A stretch of DNA of 64,000 bases, from the NCBI GenBank assembly GCA_946807835.1, contig OX327686.1:7006001-7070000 (forward strand), read 5' to 3'. The first letter of the stretch is position 1. Each line of letters starts with the position of its first letter. The notes beneath the pieces are model-generated. The model saw only the letters and a program-made list of their open reading frames with translations, was not told where the DNA came from and did no database searches. The DNA is from Ailanthus altissimus. Its lineage: Eukaryota > Streptophyta > Magnoliopsida > Sapindales > Simaroubaceae. A program made the position numbers and the translations under genes. Positions 35,341-48,960 of this stretch are shown here, one piece after another.

Positions 35341-38300
35341 CAATTAAATTTGTTTCTTTTTTAGAAATAATAACATTGATCTTCTTCAGCCAGAATAAGT
35401 CGATCCTCCTTAACAAGTGTTGATTTTTAAGACTATCCTTGCAACTATAGAGCTTAGTTAGACTATACCGGTAGTTATATTCGACAATGATCTTCTGATC
35501 CTTAAGTCAGTAATGTAATATTATAGGAAAGCAGCTGAAAAAGAATAAAAATGGGGATTAAAAGAGTTGGATTGTTAAGCAGGGATTTTATTGAAAAAAC
35601 CTAATCCATTTTTCAAGTAATTCAATGTTCTTTTTATAAACTTTTGCATATTAAGCCATTTAAGTCCTAACAGAACTTGAACGTATCTTTAAATTCATGA
35701 TTTGAATCTTCTTTAAGATTGTGAGGATAGGACTTATCCAAAGCTTTTGGGATGCTTTGAGATCCTCGAAGAAAATGACACTTAGAATCTTAAGGTGACA
35801 TGACCATCTATAGGTTAATCCTCAGGAGTTGAACAGTTGGCTTGGTTTGAGTAGGTTACTCTAGAATGTCGAGAACTAACCACTTACCCTAGAATGCTAA
35901 GGATTGTTCCATCATTTAAGATGCTGAGGACCTTTTTTTGTGGGCACCGAGGATATTTCTCATTTGAAACTCATTTAAGCTTTTTGGGCCATTGTGGGCC
36001 TCGAGCAATACATTCTCCAGGGGCTAAGCACGAGGGTCATTTGGCTATTTAGGCCATTACTAGGGCACAAGCTCTTCTTTTGGTATATTAGGCCTGGGTT
36101 TAGGTTAAGGTTCTTAGGGAAAAAAGGTCAATTCACTTTCAATATTGACTTTTCAATGCTGTAAACTTTATTGTAGTGCTAGAACTTAGAAAGAGTCCTC
36201 AATAGAGTTGAGCTCTTGCTTAATGGTTTGGTTGAAGGGAGTTCTCGATCTTGAGTTGCAAGAATTCTCAAAGTCTTATAATTTGGAGCCCGTTTTATTT
36301 CAAATTTTAGATTTTGACAACTCTCATTAAATGGAGGTGTCCCTTCAAAAGTCCTGTAATGTACTTATTACACTTCATCAATACCTAATGGTCAGGTTGC
36401 TACAGTTATTGAAGATGTGGGCATTCTCTCAACTTTAAAATTTAATCCAATGATCACTATTGCCTTCCAATCGTCACGTTGATAAGATAAAATGACACTT
36501 TTAAGCACGGGTAAATCTGGCGCATTGAATTTCTTCAATGGTTGAGATTAACCTAAAATTTGCTATAAATAAAAAGTTATTATGTATTTTAAGACTGTGT
36601 ATATTTTGATCCTTTTAAAGAGAGAGAAGTTGTAACTTATTTTAAAAACATAAACATAGTTTTTCAACTAAGATTGCATCATCATAATCCTTCTTTGACT
36701 TTGGTTTCGGCCTTGATTTTGTGTCTTATTCATTTTTTTCATTAGCAAACACCAGTAAGTTTCATTTCATCACTTTTTTTTGTTATTGTATTTGTTGGTA
36801 CTTTATTGAAGCAATTTTTACTGGGTAGATTGTTTTGTGGTATATGTTTCCTTCTTTATTTTGTTATAATTCTTGGAATACTTATTTTGAATGCCAGTGT
36901 ATCTTCTTTTATTCCATGTTATGTCCTTAAACTTTTCTTTCTTAAACATAAGACTGTTTAACTGTATCTTTGTGCTTAAGTTGGAATGTACGACATTTCC
37001 TCCCTCTCGCATACCCTTAACTTTTAGAGTAATGTCAACAGGTAGTCAAAGTAGCTCTTATAGTATATGAGACCAAATGGTCATTAATATTAGACTTGAT
37101 TTAAGTGACATAGAATAAGAAAAAAGAGACCTTTTTAGTGCATAGAAAAGGGTCTGAAGGGATCTTGTTCTTTAAAAGTAGTTCTAGATTTTGAAGAAGA
37201 GGTAAATCCTGAGGCTAAGGCAATTGGGGCCGAGGAAAATTATTAAAGTGTCCTCGAGGTAGAATTGACTAAGTTAGAGGAGGACTCTAAAGGGACTGAG
37301 AGCAATGAAGATGCTAAGGAATGAGAGCGTTATACCAACGAAGAGGAAGATTATGAATTAAATTGGTCTTATTACCCTTCTAGTTGTCTGAGGTTAATCT
37401 TATTAAACTTAGGGCCTAGTACAATATTCCCAACTTAGTATTTTAATGTTTGCAAAGATGGGGAATTTTATTAGTTAGCCCCCTTATAGTGAGGTCACCT
37501 TGCATCTCGCCTTTTTTAGGTTTGGCTCATATTACCCATGAAGCTTTATTTTGTTAGGATGTTAGTCTAGGTAGAGCCCATTATTCCCAAGTAAGCCAAA
37601 ACTTTTAGAGTGTTTTGTCGGGATTATATGTAGTGTAAGCAAAAGCCAATCTATTCGAGCCCATTTTTAAGAGTTCTAGTACTTATATCAACTTCGAGCA
37701 AATCTTACCAAAAATAAGGGATTTTACTATCTAACAAGGTATGAAGGCGAGAACCTCATCCAAAAGATGTCTTTAAGTAATAAATGGTGGAAGCTTATTT
37801 TGGTTTTGCGTCAATAAAGAGTGGGGTCGAGAAATCCTTAGACCCATGTTAAGGACTTAATGATGCCCTACTAAATTTTCTCATGCAAGTCTTTTTGTAC
37901 TTCTTTTTATTTTCTTTCTTTGTTTGAGTTGAGAATAGGCACTAAACAAAATTTCCTTTGCAATCAGCTATTTGGTCCTCTCACTCAAGCCTTACCATAG
38001 AAGAGTAGTCAAGGATAAACGTGGCTTTGAAGCACTTAACTGAGTGGACTGATCTTCTATCTGAGGAGTGCTTAAAGGACTCGAGCCTTATTTAAGAGGT
38101 TTATGGCATGTTTCAGTTGTTAAAGAGCCAAGGAAAAGGCGTAAGTTTCACTAAGTTCAATTGTTTTACTTTTTTTTTCCTCATCATTTGTGCTTGTTGA
38201 ATATTTGTCTTCTCTATTTAAGGGATGCAAGATCGAGGAGATGCAAGTAGAAAAAGGCCCCACCAAGAGAAGGGGTAAAGATTTGGGACTCTAACTTGCG

Positions 38301-39090
38301 GATTAGGGACGAAGGGGGAGGTTGAAGTACTCCCTAAAGGAGGACTACTAAAGAGGCCCAAAAGTTTCCGTCAAGGGTTGATAAGGAAAAAAGGGTTACC
38401 AATCTCTTTACCCCAACTTAAATGTTGCCCTACCCTCAAGGCACATCTTGGGGATCGTTTTTCCCAACCAAGGTCCTTTAGGGTCAAGAGACCAAGATTA
38501 GTGGACTTGGAGTAAGTAAGGAGGTTGATTAATTAGAATCCCCACATCTCATTCACTGCAAATGACATACTCTTCAACCAGTAACTAAGGTGTGATTATT
38601 TGGTCCCTCTGGTGAGGTATAGAGAGTGGTATCCTGACTCGAGCCATGTTAAGTCAATCTCAAAATAGGATGAGATCACAACTACCCACCTTGATATTGG
38701 TAGTGCATGGATGTAATTTCCTTCTTTCTCATTTCTTAATTTTGTCTAAGTCTTTAATACTGCTTGGAGTATTAATCATTTAATGTTTTTGCTTGCCGCC
38801 TATACTCTTGATAAAGTTGAGGTTCCATACTTCACGATTTTTAAGAGGGCATCAAGTATAATGACTTAGAGGTTAAGGTAAATTGTCTCAATGAAGAGTT
38901 GGACGAGGCTAGGAAGCTGGCCAAGACATGCTTTGAGGAGTCCAAATTCTTTATTGTTAAGGCCGAGGAGTCCAAGTCTTTTATTGTTAAGGTTGAAGAG
39001 GTCGAGATGAAAATGGCAGCGGCCAAGAGCCAACACACGAAGCTTTTAAGGAAAAATAAGCTTATTGAGGCAAAAGTTGAATAACCTACT
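35341..39090 (+). pseudogene. Decayed gypsy-type element with coiled-coil gag tail
   Basis: The left part (about 35480-36640) looks like LTR/leader: GGGCC-rich words near 35980-36080 and a TATA-like 'gctataaataaaaag' near 36560. From about 37000 the sequence is a stop-ridden gag-like coding region. It recalls the 'putative gypsy type transposon' domain of plants (a cysteine-poor globular part with SNK-W-like words near 37730-37800). It ends in a coiled coil (LNEELDEARKLAKTCFEESK onward, about 38888-39081) rich in E/K heptads. Family assignment is by general resemblance only. Confidence 0.45.
38899..39084 (+). pseudogene. Coiled-coil fragment with a 10-residue tandem repeat
   Basis: An open segment of 61 codons, strongly coiled-coil in character. 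Two 30-bp units (38935-38964 and 38965-38994) encode EESKFFIVKA and EESKSFIVKV, followed by the start of a third EE. It is the tail of the decayed gypsy-type gag rather than a separate gene. Confidence 0.5.
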
Positions 39091-40600
39091 CAAACCTACA
39101 CAAGATATAAATATAAAAAGACATTAAGACTTATATTAAATATTGGTATTGAGCATTTACTTGACAACTAACTTTAAGTTGAACAGTTTTTTATTTATAT
39201 TTTTATTTACTTTATGTTGTCTTTGTTTAATTTTTTGAAATTTACTTACGTTAGACCTTAAAATTGGATCAATATTTTACGTAAGAATGTTTAGTAAAAT
39301 TTATTTTTAATATTAATATTAAAACGTTTCATGTGAGGGTTTTATTGAAATTTATTTTTAATATTAATATTAAATTTTTATTTAATAACTTAAACCTTTA
39401 GGTGAATTATTTCTTTAATAAATAAATTTAACAAATAGAATTAAGCGAGCTACAAAGATTACCCTAAATTAAGACTTATGTTTAATGATAATATAGGACC
39501 TTTATCTATTAATTTAAAATTTTTAAGTGAAATTAAGCAGCCTACAAAGTTTAATCCAAATTAAAGTTTGAAGGGTTGAAAGATAAATAAAAGAAAAACT
39601 ATCTTGTGTAGAAATTCTTTCTTAACATTGATTTAACTTTTTTTCCCCCCTTTTTATCTCTTTATTAATTTTTTTTTCATATGGAATTAAAAATAAAAAT
39701 TTTAGGATTTAAGAAAACATAACTAATCTCTGTATAGATTAGATGGACGGAAACGTTTTTATTGTTCCATGATTATTTAAGTTATGGGCTTTAGTTTTTC
39801 TTTTTAAATAGTATTTAAAAGGTGGGATAAGTTTTTAATTTATGGGCATCAGTATTAAAAACAATTGTGTTAAAAGTTGGGTGGTGTGTGATATTCTCGC
39901 TTGTGATGCGTTTGGCCCATTTATGGGCTAATTTAGTTCGTATTACTTATCTTTATTAATTTCAAAATTTAGACCAAAAAGACATCTAAATGTATAATTG
40001 GCTATTCCATACAAATTAATGTCATACAAATATTAGCTTATATAATTTATTTTATTAATTTTCATATTTTATATCTTACGTGTATATATATATATATATA
40101 TAAATTTTGTATCTCTAGTGTTACTCTTACCGAATTCATACATTCGTAATGGTCTGAAGAATTCAACCCTGGGAGAGTTGGAACATGAACCATGGGCAAC
40201 AATGATGAGATGTTGGTAGATAATGGAAAGTTGAATTTCAGTAAAATTTATTAGGGTCTACCATTTATTCCATTTGTTGTATTATATAAATCCTTCACTC
40301 GTAAAAAAGCAAACAAGGTCTCTCTAGTTTTAACACAACTCTAGATAACAATACACACACAGATATATTATGATACTATAACAAGACCACCTAATGATTT
40401 ATGGTAGTAAGTGGATGTCCCTATACAGATTTGCATTGAGTTCAAAAAATGTGTAAACTATGAAATTAAGAAAAATAAGCATAAATTAGAGAAGCCACCG
40501 ATATTAATCACTATTTACATTGTGCAAGGATACTACTCAAAGGGCTTGTACGCTAAATCTTACCACTAAATCATTCACCCAAAAAACAAATTTGAAGAAC
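39091..40600. other. AT-rich intergenic DNA
   Basis: No gene is seen. The motif 'atttatttttaatattaatattaaa' occurs twice (about 39299-39325 and 39349-39375), a small direct repeat. A (TA)n tract lies at about 40084-40103. The TIP1 3' UTR lies at its right end. Confidence 0.5.
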
Positions 40601-40631
40601 TGAGAACCCTTTGGTACCAAAAAGGAGGAAC

Positions 40632-40731
40632 AATCAATTAAAATTGAAGCTACAGATGCATGATTATAATACAATACACAGAATCAATTAAAATTGAAGC
40701 TACAGATGCACGATTATAATACAACACACGT
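40632..40731. repeat. 50-bp tandem duplication in the TIP1 3' UTR
   Basis: Two adjacent 50-bp copies (40632-40681 and 40682-40731), both beginning AATCAATTAAAATTGAAGC, differ at only a few bases. They lie 34-133 bp past the TIP1 stop codon. Confidence 0.92.
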
Positions 40732-40764
40732 CAATCTCAGCTCTAATGGACTCAAGACCTTGCA

Positions 40765-43700
40765 TCATGAAGCCACGAAGGAACGAGCCGAACTGCGCCC
40801 AAGGCCAAGACCTAAACCCAGTGGGACACTATCACTTTTGGATCTGCCATGGTTACCGTGGCTGCAATGTGAAGAATGGACATGACCATGATGTGTGCTG
40901 GTGGTCTTGGAATTCATATTGATAGCAACATGGCCATTGCCATTGGTGTTATGCATATGAGCATCCCCGTTTTGCAAGTTTGAATTTCCTGACAAGTGCA
41001 TCATTCCAATCCCCTCCGAATCAACTGAATCTTCAACACACTCTACATCTTCGTTGTAACCACTGATTAAGAAATCTGAACAGTTCTTCTTGCACCCATG
41101 ATCATAAGGATTTCTAAAGCGACCACCAGGACCTCTTAGGTAGTTGTATCGTAATGCATTTGCCATTTCATTAGTTGTTATATTGCGAGATATCTATTGC
41201 AAGAAGTAACAGTTTTCAGTACCAGGCACTCATTGTGCAAAATAAGGGAAAAAGATGTTGGTCCACACAAAAAGGGAACAAAAAATTAAAATCGGAACAT
41301 CAAATAACAATTCACAGCACATGAATTGAACCCCCTCGAAATTTTGGTTTATTATGATATTTTTTGCCTTCTCATACATAAAATTAGAGAGAACAGGATT
41401 ATCAAATTGGATGAAATTGTAAGAACTGAAAGCAAAACCCAAGGCTTCATTTTTTCCAAATAAAAAGAATTCAGAAAACAGGTACATTTGACCATTAGGT
41501 GAAAGTAAACAGACATACAATATAACAGTGATGATGTCAGTACACCTAAATCATGGCATACAAAAGATACTGCAGTGACATGGCTGCATTCCTACAGAGA
41601 ATTCTAGCAGTCAGCATTGCTGGCACCAAAAACCAGCTAACATTACCACTGTCAAACCACTCTATGTGTGTGTATGTGAGGGTGGCTGGGTGGGGTGGGG
41701 TGCTTGCTCAAGGTTACTTGTTTTTCGGATAGTCTCAACTCTCTCACAAGCCTACTAAGTATGGCACCAAAAACCAGCTGGCATTTCCCACCACCAAACA
41801 CAGTGTGTGTGTGTGTGTGTGTGTACATACGCATGTGCATGTGTCTGTGTCTATGAATGTCAAGTGGATAATGAGGAATGTTGTAAGTTCATCAACCTAG
41901 GACAGCTAAAAAATGAATGTCAGCAAAGATCCTAGTAGTCAAATAGGTTAACCCCAAAAAGGAACATCTGCCAGTTCTGTGATCTAGCAGCTAAACTTGC
42001 ATACTAACCCATATTGAAACAAAGACATGCAGCTCATATTCATTAAAACAAATAGATGATCCTATGAGCATACCTGAGAGGCTTGAACAACTGTTAAAAC
42101 AGCCACACCAAAGATGAGGAAAAAATCCACAATCAGAAAGGATAAGGCACCAATATGATGAGCACTAGCATAACTCATCCATGCTCCAAAAGAGGAAGGA
42201 GCCACTGGATCAGTGAGAATTCCTGCATGCAGCAAAACATGTTTATAAGAATATTATGACCGGAAAGGGAAAAATTTAAAAAGAAAGAAAACAGCCAAAA
42301 CTACTTTAAATATTTCAAAAGTACAAGATGCTTACTTATGACAGTAACTGCACCAGTTACCAACATTGCTGAAACTACTAAAACAAGAAACAGAAAGAAA
42401 TCCCACTTGTTTTTCTGCATTACCGATAAACAATATAGTAAATAATACAAATAACAGGAAGAAACTGCATGAACAAAATTAGGGGACATGACATGAAATT
42501 GTATCAGTAATATTTGTTATCATTCATGTATGCACCAATCCTACTCCCACATAGTTAAATCATGAACCATAAACTAACCTAATAAACTCTGAGCATCATG
42601 CCATGGTATTATCCCCAACCATTCAATACATTATGCAAACAGTTGAGGAAGTAACAAAGAAACATCAACATCAACATAGACATGGCTTGCATGATTTAGC
42701 GAGTTCCACATTTTATCAAATTTCTCACTCTCATCATGTTTCATTTTAATCTATCATCTTGAATTAACTTCTGAAGTAAAAGAGAAATCAAACATGCAAC
42801 TAATCAACTCATAAATGTCAAATCACCTTGCCAATGCAATTGGATACCCAAGGACAATGGTGGTCAAATTGTTCAACACAACGATCACAAGTGGAACAAT
42901 GTTTCGCACGAAGAGGTCTGACAATCTGATGATAATACATAGATAAGGAACTAGTCAGAAACCTAACATTTGAGGTGCTACATATTAGCAACAAATTTAA
43001 TAAGCAATAAGCACCTTGCATGTCGCACAAAGCTGAGACCAATTTCCCGCCAGCAAAGCAGGGTTATTTAGCTCAATCTTCAATAAAGGTTCCTATGAAA
43101 ATATTCAAGCATATTCACAGTAAAATTAGAAACTATATGGACTAAGATTAATACAATCAATATACCTTGAAGAAAATGCATCTGATAGAAAATATCAACA
43201 TAAGGATACAATAATAAAATGGTGTGAACCATAAAAAGAGGCATGCAATTGTCCTGCTGGAAAACTGTAAAACCTACATCATCTTTCATATTTTGTGGAT
43301 CATGCACGTTCATTCTGATGTAACCTGGATCCTTTCTGCAAAATTAAGTGATAAAATATTTAAAAAAAAAGGAATGAAAAACATAATTTTGAATTCTGTA
43401 ACATACTTGGAAATGGTTTTTGCCAATTCTTGATGTCTTGAAGACACATAAAATTTGAATAGAATAAATTTTAGGAATGACTGAAAATCATTAAGAAATC
43501 TGAGATATATTTGAAGAGATATGAGCAATCTTGTTAATTGGGCCAGAGAATAACCTGAATAGAAATATGTTCTAACACTACAGAGTCCATCAAATCAAAT
43601 TCATAAAAACAAGGTACTGGAGTCCTGATGTTAATTCAACTCACCCTGACCAAGAAACAGAACGCAAAAAATAACCAGGAAATAAGAGGAAATTATTTTT

Positions 43701-46700
43701 GAAAGCTAATATAAACTCATACAGTAGTGAAACTACAACCTTCATTGGGCCAGAGAATAACCTGAATAGAAAATATGTTCTAACACTACAGACTCCAAAT
43801 CAAATTCATAAAAACAAGGTACTGGAGTTCTTATGTTAATTCAACTCACCCTGACCAAGAAACAGAATGCAAAAAATAACTAGGAAATTATTTTTGAAAA
43901 CTAATATAAACTCATACAGTAGTGAAACTACAACCTTGAATACAGTGTAGTAGTATAAACTACATGATGCAGCCAACTCAGATGCAAGATTTCACAAATA
44001 TCACATTGCTGAACACACGGTCAAATGTAGCTAATGCACAAATGAACAGAAAAAATGCCAGATACTATAAAATGCAAAGGGCAAACCAAATTCATACTTT
44101 TTGTCACAATCCTCCATAATAGTTCCACTTATTAAAATGGGGCATTCAACAATGACTGCGGTCAATTAAGTTGTATCCATATCAAGGCACTAATACCATG
44201 GGTGATAGAATCACTAGCACCCACTATCCCACTACATGTTTCGAATAGAAAAGACAGGTCAACAAGAGGGAAAAGTGGAATCCAATGGATACATTCAATT
44301 CAACTAATACCTAACCTTCAAAAAATAAGTAAATATAGATCATACCTGCTACACCTATAGAAAAAAACTAGTCCGGCAGTTGACATGAAAACACCCAACC
44401 ATGCAAGAAAGCCAAAGCCAGCAGTCAACTTTGGCAGGTTTGATGCTGCAACAAAATTCAGAAACAAACATATCACAGTCAGCATCATCTGAAAAAGGGC
44501 ATGGCAGAAACTTTTTTGCAAAAAGGTCAAGGAAGATACCCATGATTACAGAATGCATGTATGTCACAAGTAACAGCAATATTAAACACCAAAGTATGGG
44601 TGCAAGTCCTAGTTTAGATAGCTTTCCAAGGGGAGTGTTACCATCACATCGTTTATCAAGCAACCTTCTTGCATTTCCCTGCAAATTGAATTTTGAAGAA
44701 GATCCACTTATTGACACACACAACAAGCAGCTCAATAAAGGAAACACGGTGGAGTAAGCAAAAAATTTACAAATATCATCTGATCTCAATAGAGCTTCAT
44801 TGGGGTTTTCAGTAGCTGCTCTAATTAGCGTCAAGTTTGTCAAGCTAATAAGCAACCAGTTTTGACCTTTTCTTATTTCTATGGGTTTTGTTGCTTTTGT
44901 AACTTCTAGGATTTTTTTAATGCTAAGCAGCAAAACCAAATTTCCTTAGTCATGGCTTTTTAAATAGTCTTCCTGATTCAAAATTTTGATTTTCTCAGTT
45001 TCTCATACAGAAGTCCAAGTCCTTATAAGCTTGAGGAAACAATATGATATAATGCTTCAAATTTTTCTCAAGATTGGTTTTCAAAAATCACTTAAGCATT
45101 TAAGATCTTATCCCAATTTGTGAAAACCAAATGCAAGGTGTTGTGATTCCAAGGGACTTTCGGTTTTAATGCCCAGCAAAATTCTAGATGTAAGACCTAA
45201 AATCATTCATCTTCTCTAGTTTTAACTTTTTCTTTTCGTTGAATTTGCAATCCCTATTCCTGGATTCCTTTATCTAAAAATAAAGAAAGAAAAGTAATAA
45301 TAATCCTGGATTCCTATTCTAAGCATTTCCAAAACAAATTCCAAGAACATGCAACAGAGAAAAGGAAATGAACAGAATTCCAGAATGGTGGATTAAAACT
45401 TGTAAAGGTCAAGAAAAGAAAAGAATACACAAAGAAAAAATTACAGCATAACATGTTATAGAAAGAAATATCCATGCAAATATTTCTTAACATTCGAACA
45501 GCAGCTTCATGAACAGCATTACCACATACTGATCAATATATAGTCAAAGAGCCAAGGAGAAAAGATTGCATATACTTCTACGTATTTTACCATCTAATCT
45601 GTTTGTTGCTCATACATTTCCAGAATCTAGAGTTGCATTCTTGGAGAACATTGTACCATGCTTTTATTATCTTTTTAGCTCATGTCTTAACTATGACTCC
45701 ACTTTTCTTTTAACTTGTCTGGGAAAAGGCCCAGTCCATTTGGCACATAGTATTCATCAGTCAATGCTGACAACACAATGCTTTAATTCATGCAACCTTA
45801 GGTGTTAAGTAAAAAAAACCAATCAACAAACAATCAGTCAAAGTAACATTACTAACCAATAAAGTGTTATGGAACACCTACAAGGAAAAAAGCAACTTGT
45901 CTGTGATTCTTATCAGAAGCAAGTTGTGCCGGTGTGAGGCCAGTGTTATCAGTAACCATCAAGTCCTCCTTTTTGCCAGCCTGTACCAACACTGTGCATG
46001 CCTCTAAATTACCCCTAATAGCAGCCCAATGAAGAGGAGTGCAACCTGAAATTTTTTAAGAGCAGAACATGACAAGGAGACACAAATTTATTATAAGCGT
46101 CAATAAATTTTCCAAAGAATATTTCATTCTTTATATAATTGACCCAATGGAATTCAAGAAGGAAAATTTTTATAATGAGCACAGAGACTTACCTTCTTTG
46201 TCCTGGCGTCCTCTATATGCATCCAAGAATAGAAGAAGACGTATACAATCAGCAAAACCCTTGTAAGCAGCCCTAAAATTCTCCAAAAGAAATACAAAAC
46301 AGACAAAATATCATCAACTCAAATGCCCAGTGAAGGAAAACATCAAGAAGTTTCACACTGAGAGGACCATCTAACAAATAACTCATAATATATGTTTAGA
46401 TCAACATATATACAATTCATTTCTTAATTTTGTACAAAGGTTAAAAAGTAGTTGACAGAGAAATTTAAATATATCATTAGCAACCTAAGTATCATGAGCA
46501 ATGAGTATAATACCATTATCAAACATGGTACCAAACTTTTTCATCAATGTATGTAAAGGTGTAGTGGTTCTCATTACCAATGCAATGGGCTTCTTCCGTC
46601 ATTATCAGGTACATCAGGATCTGCATTCCATTTTGAGACTATGTGATAGAGGAAAGCTGTCTGACCATATTGGGCTGCAACATGTGTGGTCTGCAATCAA

Positions 46701-48592
46701 GTCTAGTTAACAATAATGCAACCATCTTGAGATGAAACTGTGAGAAGATAAAAATGCATAGCAATGAGTCTGTGAGGTTGCCATGGCTATGAAAAAAAAA
46801 AAGTAACTGATACTTGTGGAGCCTGTGTTCACATGACTACAGCTTAAACAGTGTTGTTAAGCAGTTTGACCACCAAGTCTATCAGCCTATGTGCAGTTTG
46901 AGTATTAACAAAAAATCCAACCTTGCAAACAAGGAGGAATGTTAGAGGGTAAATACAATCATTGGACTCTTACATATCAGCTTAAGCATCAGGAATTAAT
47001 TGGTTTCTCAACAAACACTTAGGAACCTTAAGTTACAATTGCTTATCTGCAATAAAGTCCAGTTCATAGTCCCATGAAAACATCTTGATAGGTAAGATGA
47101 GTAAAAATGAAAAATGCAGCCATTAGTCAGTGAAGCTGCAAGGAATGTGTAAAATGTCAATCCATTATATGTATGGAAAATTGTTTTCCAATATGCCTAT
47201 GAATCTTGTTTACTAAATATGGTATAATTTATTCTTACATGAAAAGTTCAGGATAACAGGGATCAAGAGCAACATTGGCATACTTCCCAGAAAAAAATTA
47301 ACAAAAAGAGACTACAATCAAGCACCAAGTGCAATGATAATTTCAACCTGTCCACAAAGTCCTGAGCTACTTATACAAATCGTGTCTTCGTGGGGGTTGT
47401 TCTAGGCTGTTTTTTCGCCCCAACTCCAATGCAAATAGAAAAATACTCCAGTACTATTTTTAATTACTTTTATGCCATATTTTTAAAGCGAATAAAATCT
47501 TTTTCATGCTTGCAATCTACAGGAAGCCCATATCCCATTTCTTCCCTATTCACTTCTTGTAACCTTACTTATTTGCCCATCTCCTTCTCACGTCTATTCT
47601 CGTCTATTCTCATCTCTCAAGATGACACTATATAAATTTCTCAGATTGAAGCTCTGGCAAGCAATGAGAAAGCACAAAGAGGAAGGAAGATAGGAATCTC
47701 TCTACACCGCCTTAAGTATGGAAATGGAGGGCCATTACAAAACAAAATTCACTTTAATTTGTGATAGAAAGTCAATTTTAATGCAGCAAACAGAATTGAA
47801 CTTTTGCACTCCTAGTTGAGTTTAAAATCAACAGAAAAATTCAGAAAACCAAGTACAAAAGAGGATGAGATACAGAAGAAAAGATGAGACCAACCTGATA
47901 GCCATACATATCAGCAGCATTGACCCGTGCACCCTCTTGGAGTAAAAGCTCAGCAACTTGGATTGCACCACGAACCGCACTCCAATGCAAGGCAGTCTGC
48001 CCCGTATGATCGGAAGCATTTACATCTCCACCATGCTGCCATTATAACAAAGCCCACCAGCTAATCATTCAAAATCAATTATTTACTACCACTTGTTATT
48101 TTATTTTATTTTTTCTTCGGAGAAAGATAGCTGATTCAGTCATGCTATGTCAATGAAATAAATTACTGAATTTCTCAAACAGAAGATAAGAATGATAAGC
48201 TAAACAGAAACATTTCCATTTCATTTCCCTTAATTATGATATCATCTAAGCATAAACATAAAGGACAAAAAATATATTAAAAAAATCAATGAAGGCATAA
48301 AATCATAACCCAAACGAACCTCGATGATGTATTGAGCAGCGGCAGTGCGATTATTAAGAGCGGCCCAATGGAGGGCGTAGTAGCCAAGGCCATCGGGCTC
48401 GGAAACGGAGCAACCCTCGCACTCGACCAACCTCTGAAGCTTCTCCAAATCCCCGTAGGCAGCCGCCGTATAGACGTCATTGCGGAGGCTCTCCTCGTCC
48501 ACAACGACACCGTTCGACGATTGCTGCTGGTGATTCTGCGAGGATTGAGATGACTGGCCGACCTCTTCAACCACCTCGATCTCCGAAGACAT
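40765..48592 (-). CDS. TIP1: TIP1-type ankyrin DHHC protein S-acyltransferase, 13 exons, 633 aa
   Basis: Exons (minus strand): 48592-48320, 48035-47895, 46690-46578, 46272-46193, 46045-45882, 44678-44540, 44445-44346, 43335-43278, 43092-43015, 42925-42827, 42414-42336, 42222-42074, 41193-40765. All splice sites are GT-AG and phases close to a 1902-nt frame ending in TGA. The start [11 protein letters not shown] matches the Arabidopsis TIP1 start; a longer frame upstream would need a TTG. Ankyrin repeats fill about 40-257. TM1 is near 281-303, TM2 near 313-333, TM3 near 418-441, TM4 near 465-488. The cysteine-rich domain has CATC at 378-381, HCSTC at 391-395 and catalytic DHHC at 403-406, then [12 protein letters not shown] at 497-500 is the family TTxE motif. 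The enzyme transfers palmitate to cysteines of target proteins at Golgi/endomembranes and in Arabidopsis controls root-hair and cell growth. The tail is His-rich. All key residues are present, so it is likely active. Confidence 0.95.
41621..41825. repeat. Direct repeat and (GT)n in TIP1 intron 12
   Basis: TGGCACCAAAAACCAGCT occurs at 41621 and again at 41762. Each copy is followed by a GT-rich run, the second a clean (GT)n at about 41803-41824. Confidence 0.85.
43537..43937. repeat. 207-bp tandem duplication in TIP1 intron 7
   Basis: Copy 1 (43537-43742) and copy 2 (43744-43937) both start ATTGGGCCAGAGAATAACC and end CTACAACCTT. Copy 2 lacks about 5 and 10 bases relative to copy 1 and has few substitutions. 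Splice sites are not touched. Confidence 0.92.
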
Positions 48593-48960
48593 TCTACTCA
48601 ATCGCAAAAACCAATCTATACTCCAAATGCTCTTTATTTATTTCCCTGACCCCGTTATAGTGATCGCATTAACTAAATAAAATTACAAAATGTTGTATTT
48701 GGGGGGTTGACTTTTGAGGATTGAGAAACTATTTTGTAGAATTAAAGAATTGGGGGCTAGGGTTTTTCGCAGAAGGAGGAGACGGGATGATCGATTTTTG
48801 GGATTTGGGTTAAGTCGTTTGGCCGCCGCGTTGACTGGGTGGAGAGAGAGAAAAAAGAGAGCGAGCGAGAGCTAGAGAGGCCAACCCGCTTGCGGCTTTG
48901 CCTATGAGTGTCCGTATTTTCTTTAAAAGAAATTTCTATTTGGTTTCTTCCGTTCTCGAG
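48593..48960 (-). promoter_or_regulatory. TIP1 5' UTR and core promoter region
   Basis: In gene orientation, a CT-rich tract (about 48900-48840: ctctctagctctcgctcgc and CTCTCTC runs) lies upstream of a telo-box-like AAAAACCCTAG (48767-48757). Both are common near transcription starts of plant housekeeping genes. No clear TATA box. Confidence 0.45.

Noticed and set aside
41652..41840. Minus-strand frame rich in TH repeats
   Set aside because: It is translation of the GT/CA microsatellite in TIP1 intron 12.
48593..48607. Upstream extension of TIP1 by five residues
   Set aside because: It would need a TTG start; the ATG at 48592 matches the known family start.
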